DNA of 7,275 nt, taken from positions 1-7,275 of the forward strand of contig CAMWIG010000104.1 of NCBI GenBank assembly GCA_947174295.1, given 5' to 3'. Below are positions 6,676-7,275 of this stretch, piece after piece. The notes beneath the pieces are model-generated. The model was not told the DNA's origin. It searched no databases and was given only the letters and a program-made list of their open reading frames with translations. Each line of letters opens with the position of its first letter. The first letter of the stretch is position 1. A program made the position numbers and the translations under genes. The DNA comes from an uncultured Alistipes sp. GTDB lineage: Bacteria > Bacteroidota > Bacteroidia > Bacteroidales > Rikenellaceae.

Positions 6676-6717
6676 AAAAAAAGGATTGCGACCGGCTGGC
6701 GGTGCAATCCTTTTTTT
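6676..6717 (-). terminator. Strong intrinsic terminator after gyrB
   Basis: Seven A, then GGATTGC (6676-6689), pair perfectly with GCAATCC and seven T (6704-6717). Inside the loop, ACCG (6691-6694) pairs with CGGT (6700-6703), lengthening the stem around a GCTGG tip with one unpaired G. Read on the - strand it begins 10 nt after the gyrB TAG and ends in a T7 run, a textbook Rho-independent terminator. It is symmetrical enough to work from the + strand too, but no + strand gene runs into it nearby. Confidence 0.9.
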
Positions 6718-6727
6718 CGAATGTTTC

Positions 6728-7275
6728 CTATGCGTCGATGTTCGCGTAATGAGCGTTCTTCTCGATAAATTCGCGGCGGGGCGGCACGTCGTCGCCCATG
6801 AGCATCGAGAATATACGGTCGGCCTCGGCCGCATTCTCGATATTCACCTGGCGCAGTATGCGCGTCTCGGGATTCATCGTAGTCTCCCACAGTTGGTGGG
6901 CGTTCATCTCACCGAGACCTTTGTAGCGCTGTACGTGCGTGCCTTTCGAGCCGAACTCTTCGGTGATGGCGTCGCGCTCCTTGTCCGTCCAGCAGTAACG
7001 CTCCTGCTTGCCCTTCTTGACGAGGTAGAGGGGCGGGGTGGCGATGTAGATATGGCCGTTTTCGATGAGCTCCTTCATCTTGCGGAAGAAGAACGTCAGC
7101 ATGAGCGTCGCGATGTGGCTTCCGTCGACATCGGCATCGGTCATGATGATGATTTTGTCGTAACGCAGCTTTTCGAGATTCAGCGCCTTCGAATCCTCCT
7201 CGGTGCCTATCGTAACGCCCAGAGCGGTGAACATGTTCTTTATCTCCTCGTTCTCCCACATCTTGTGCTCCTGGG
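6728..7275 (-). CDS. gyrB: DNA gyrase subunit B, C-terminal part
   Basis: The C-terminal 181 or so residues of GyrB, the ATPase subunit of gyrase that introduces negative supercoils together with GyrA. The frame is open to the window edge (QEHKMWENEEIKNMF precedes the TOPRIM core), so the ATG at 7261 is internal and the gene starts outside. Visible elements: IIIMTDADVDGSHI, the acidic DxDxD metal-binding part of TOPRIM; GHIYIATPPLYLVKKGK; and HVQRYKGLGEMNAHQLWETTMNPETRILRQV, the conserved gyrase-B tail. The end MGDDVPPRREFIEKNAHYANIDA is typical of Bacteroidales GyrB and argues against the paralogue ParE. No insertion or truncation is seen in the visible part. It is followed within 10 nt by a strong terminator. 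It is a housekeeping gene and quinolone-target family member; no resistance claim can be made from this fragment. Confidence 0.95.
   Translation of the reverse strand, partial: QEHKMWENEEIKNMFTALGVTIGTEEDSKALNLEKLRYDKIIIMTDADVDGSHIATLMLTFFFRKMKELIENGHIYIATPPLYLVKKGKQERYCWTDKERDAITEEFGSKGTHVQRYKGLGEMNAHQLWETTMNPETRILRQVNIENAAEADRIFSMLMGDDVPPRREFIEKNAHYANIDA

Overview
The window looks like chromosomal DNA from a GC-rich member of the Bacteroidales, most plausibly Alistipes or a close relative. The support is the Bacteroidetes-type TAnnTTTG promoter element before mutS, weak or absent Shine-Dalgarno sequences at most starts, and GyrB, MutS and uridine kinase sequences of Bacteroidales character. 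The genus is inferred from recall of family sequences, not from a search.

Layout: two gene blocks converge on a gap of about 440 bp. On the + strand lie the 3' part of a RecD-like superfamily-1 helicase (2-1000, cut by the window edge), a uracil-DNA-glycosylase-superfamily protein overlapping it by 8 bp (993-1574), a short gap with a promoter, mutS (1683-4352), and a secreted WG-repeat protein that starts inside the mutS stop (ATGA overlap, 4349-5563). On the - strand lie the 3' end of gyrB (6728-7275, cut by the window edge), a strong terminator hairpin (6676-6717), and udk for uridine kinase (6006-6623). The gap between the blocks holds a perfect 15-bp-stem hairpin and no convincing gene.

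The main observation is that mutS is broken. An in-frame TAA at 2085-2087 (codon 135) splits an otherwise intact 889-codon MutS frame. Family-like sequence continues in the same frame on both sides, so this is a single nonsense codon and not an indel. The mismatch-reading domain I lies before the stop; most of the connector plus the core, clamp, ATPase and beta-clamp-binding motif lie after it. If real, the cell is expected to be a mismatch-repair-deficient mutator; the alternative is a sequencing or assembly error. All three stop codons end other genes here, so a reassigned TAA is unlikely.

The first three + strand genes all concern DNA processing or repair (helicase, base-excision-type glycosylase, mismatch recognition). 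The - strand pair are housekeeping genes (DNA supercoiling, pyrimidine salvage). I see no mobile element, CRISPR array, tRNA or rRNA, and no evidence of a wholly new system.
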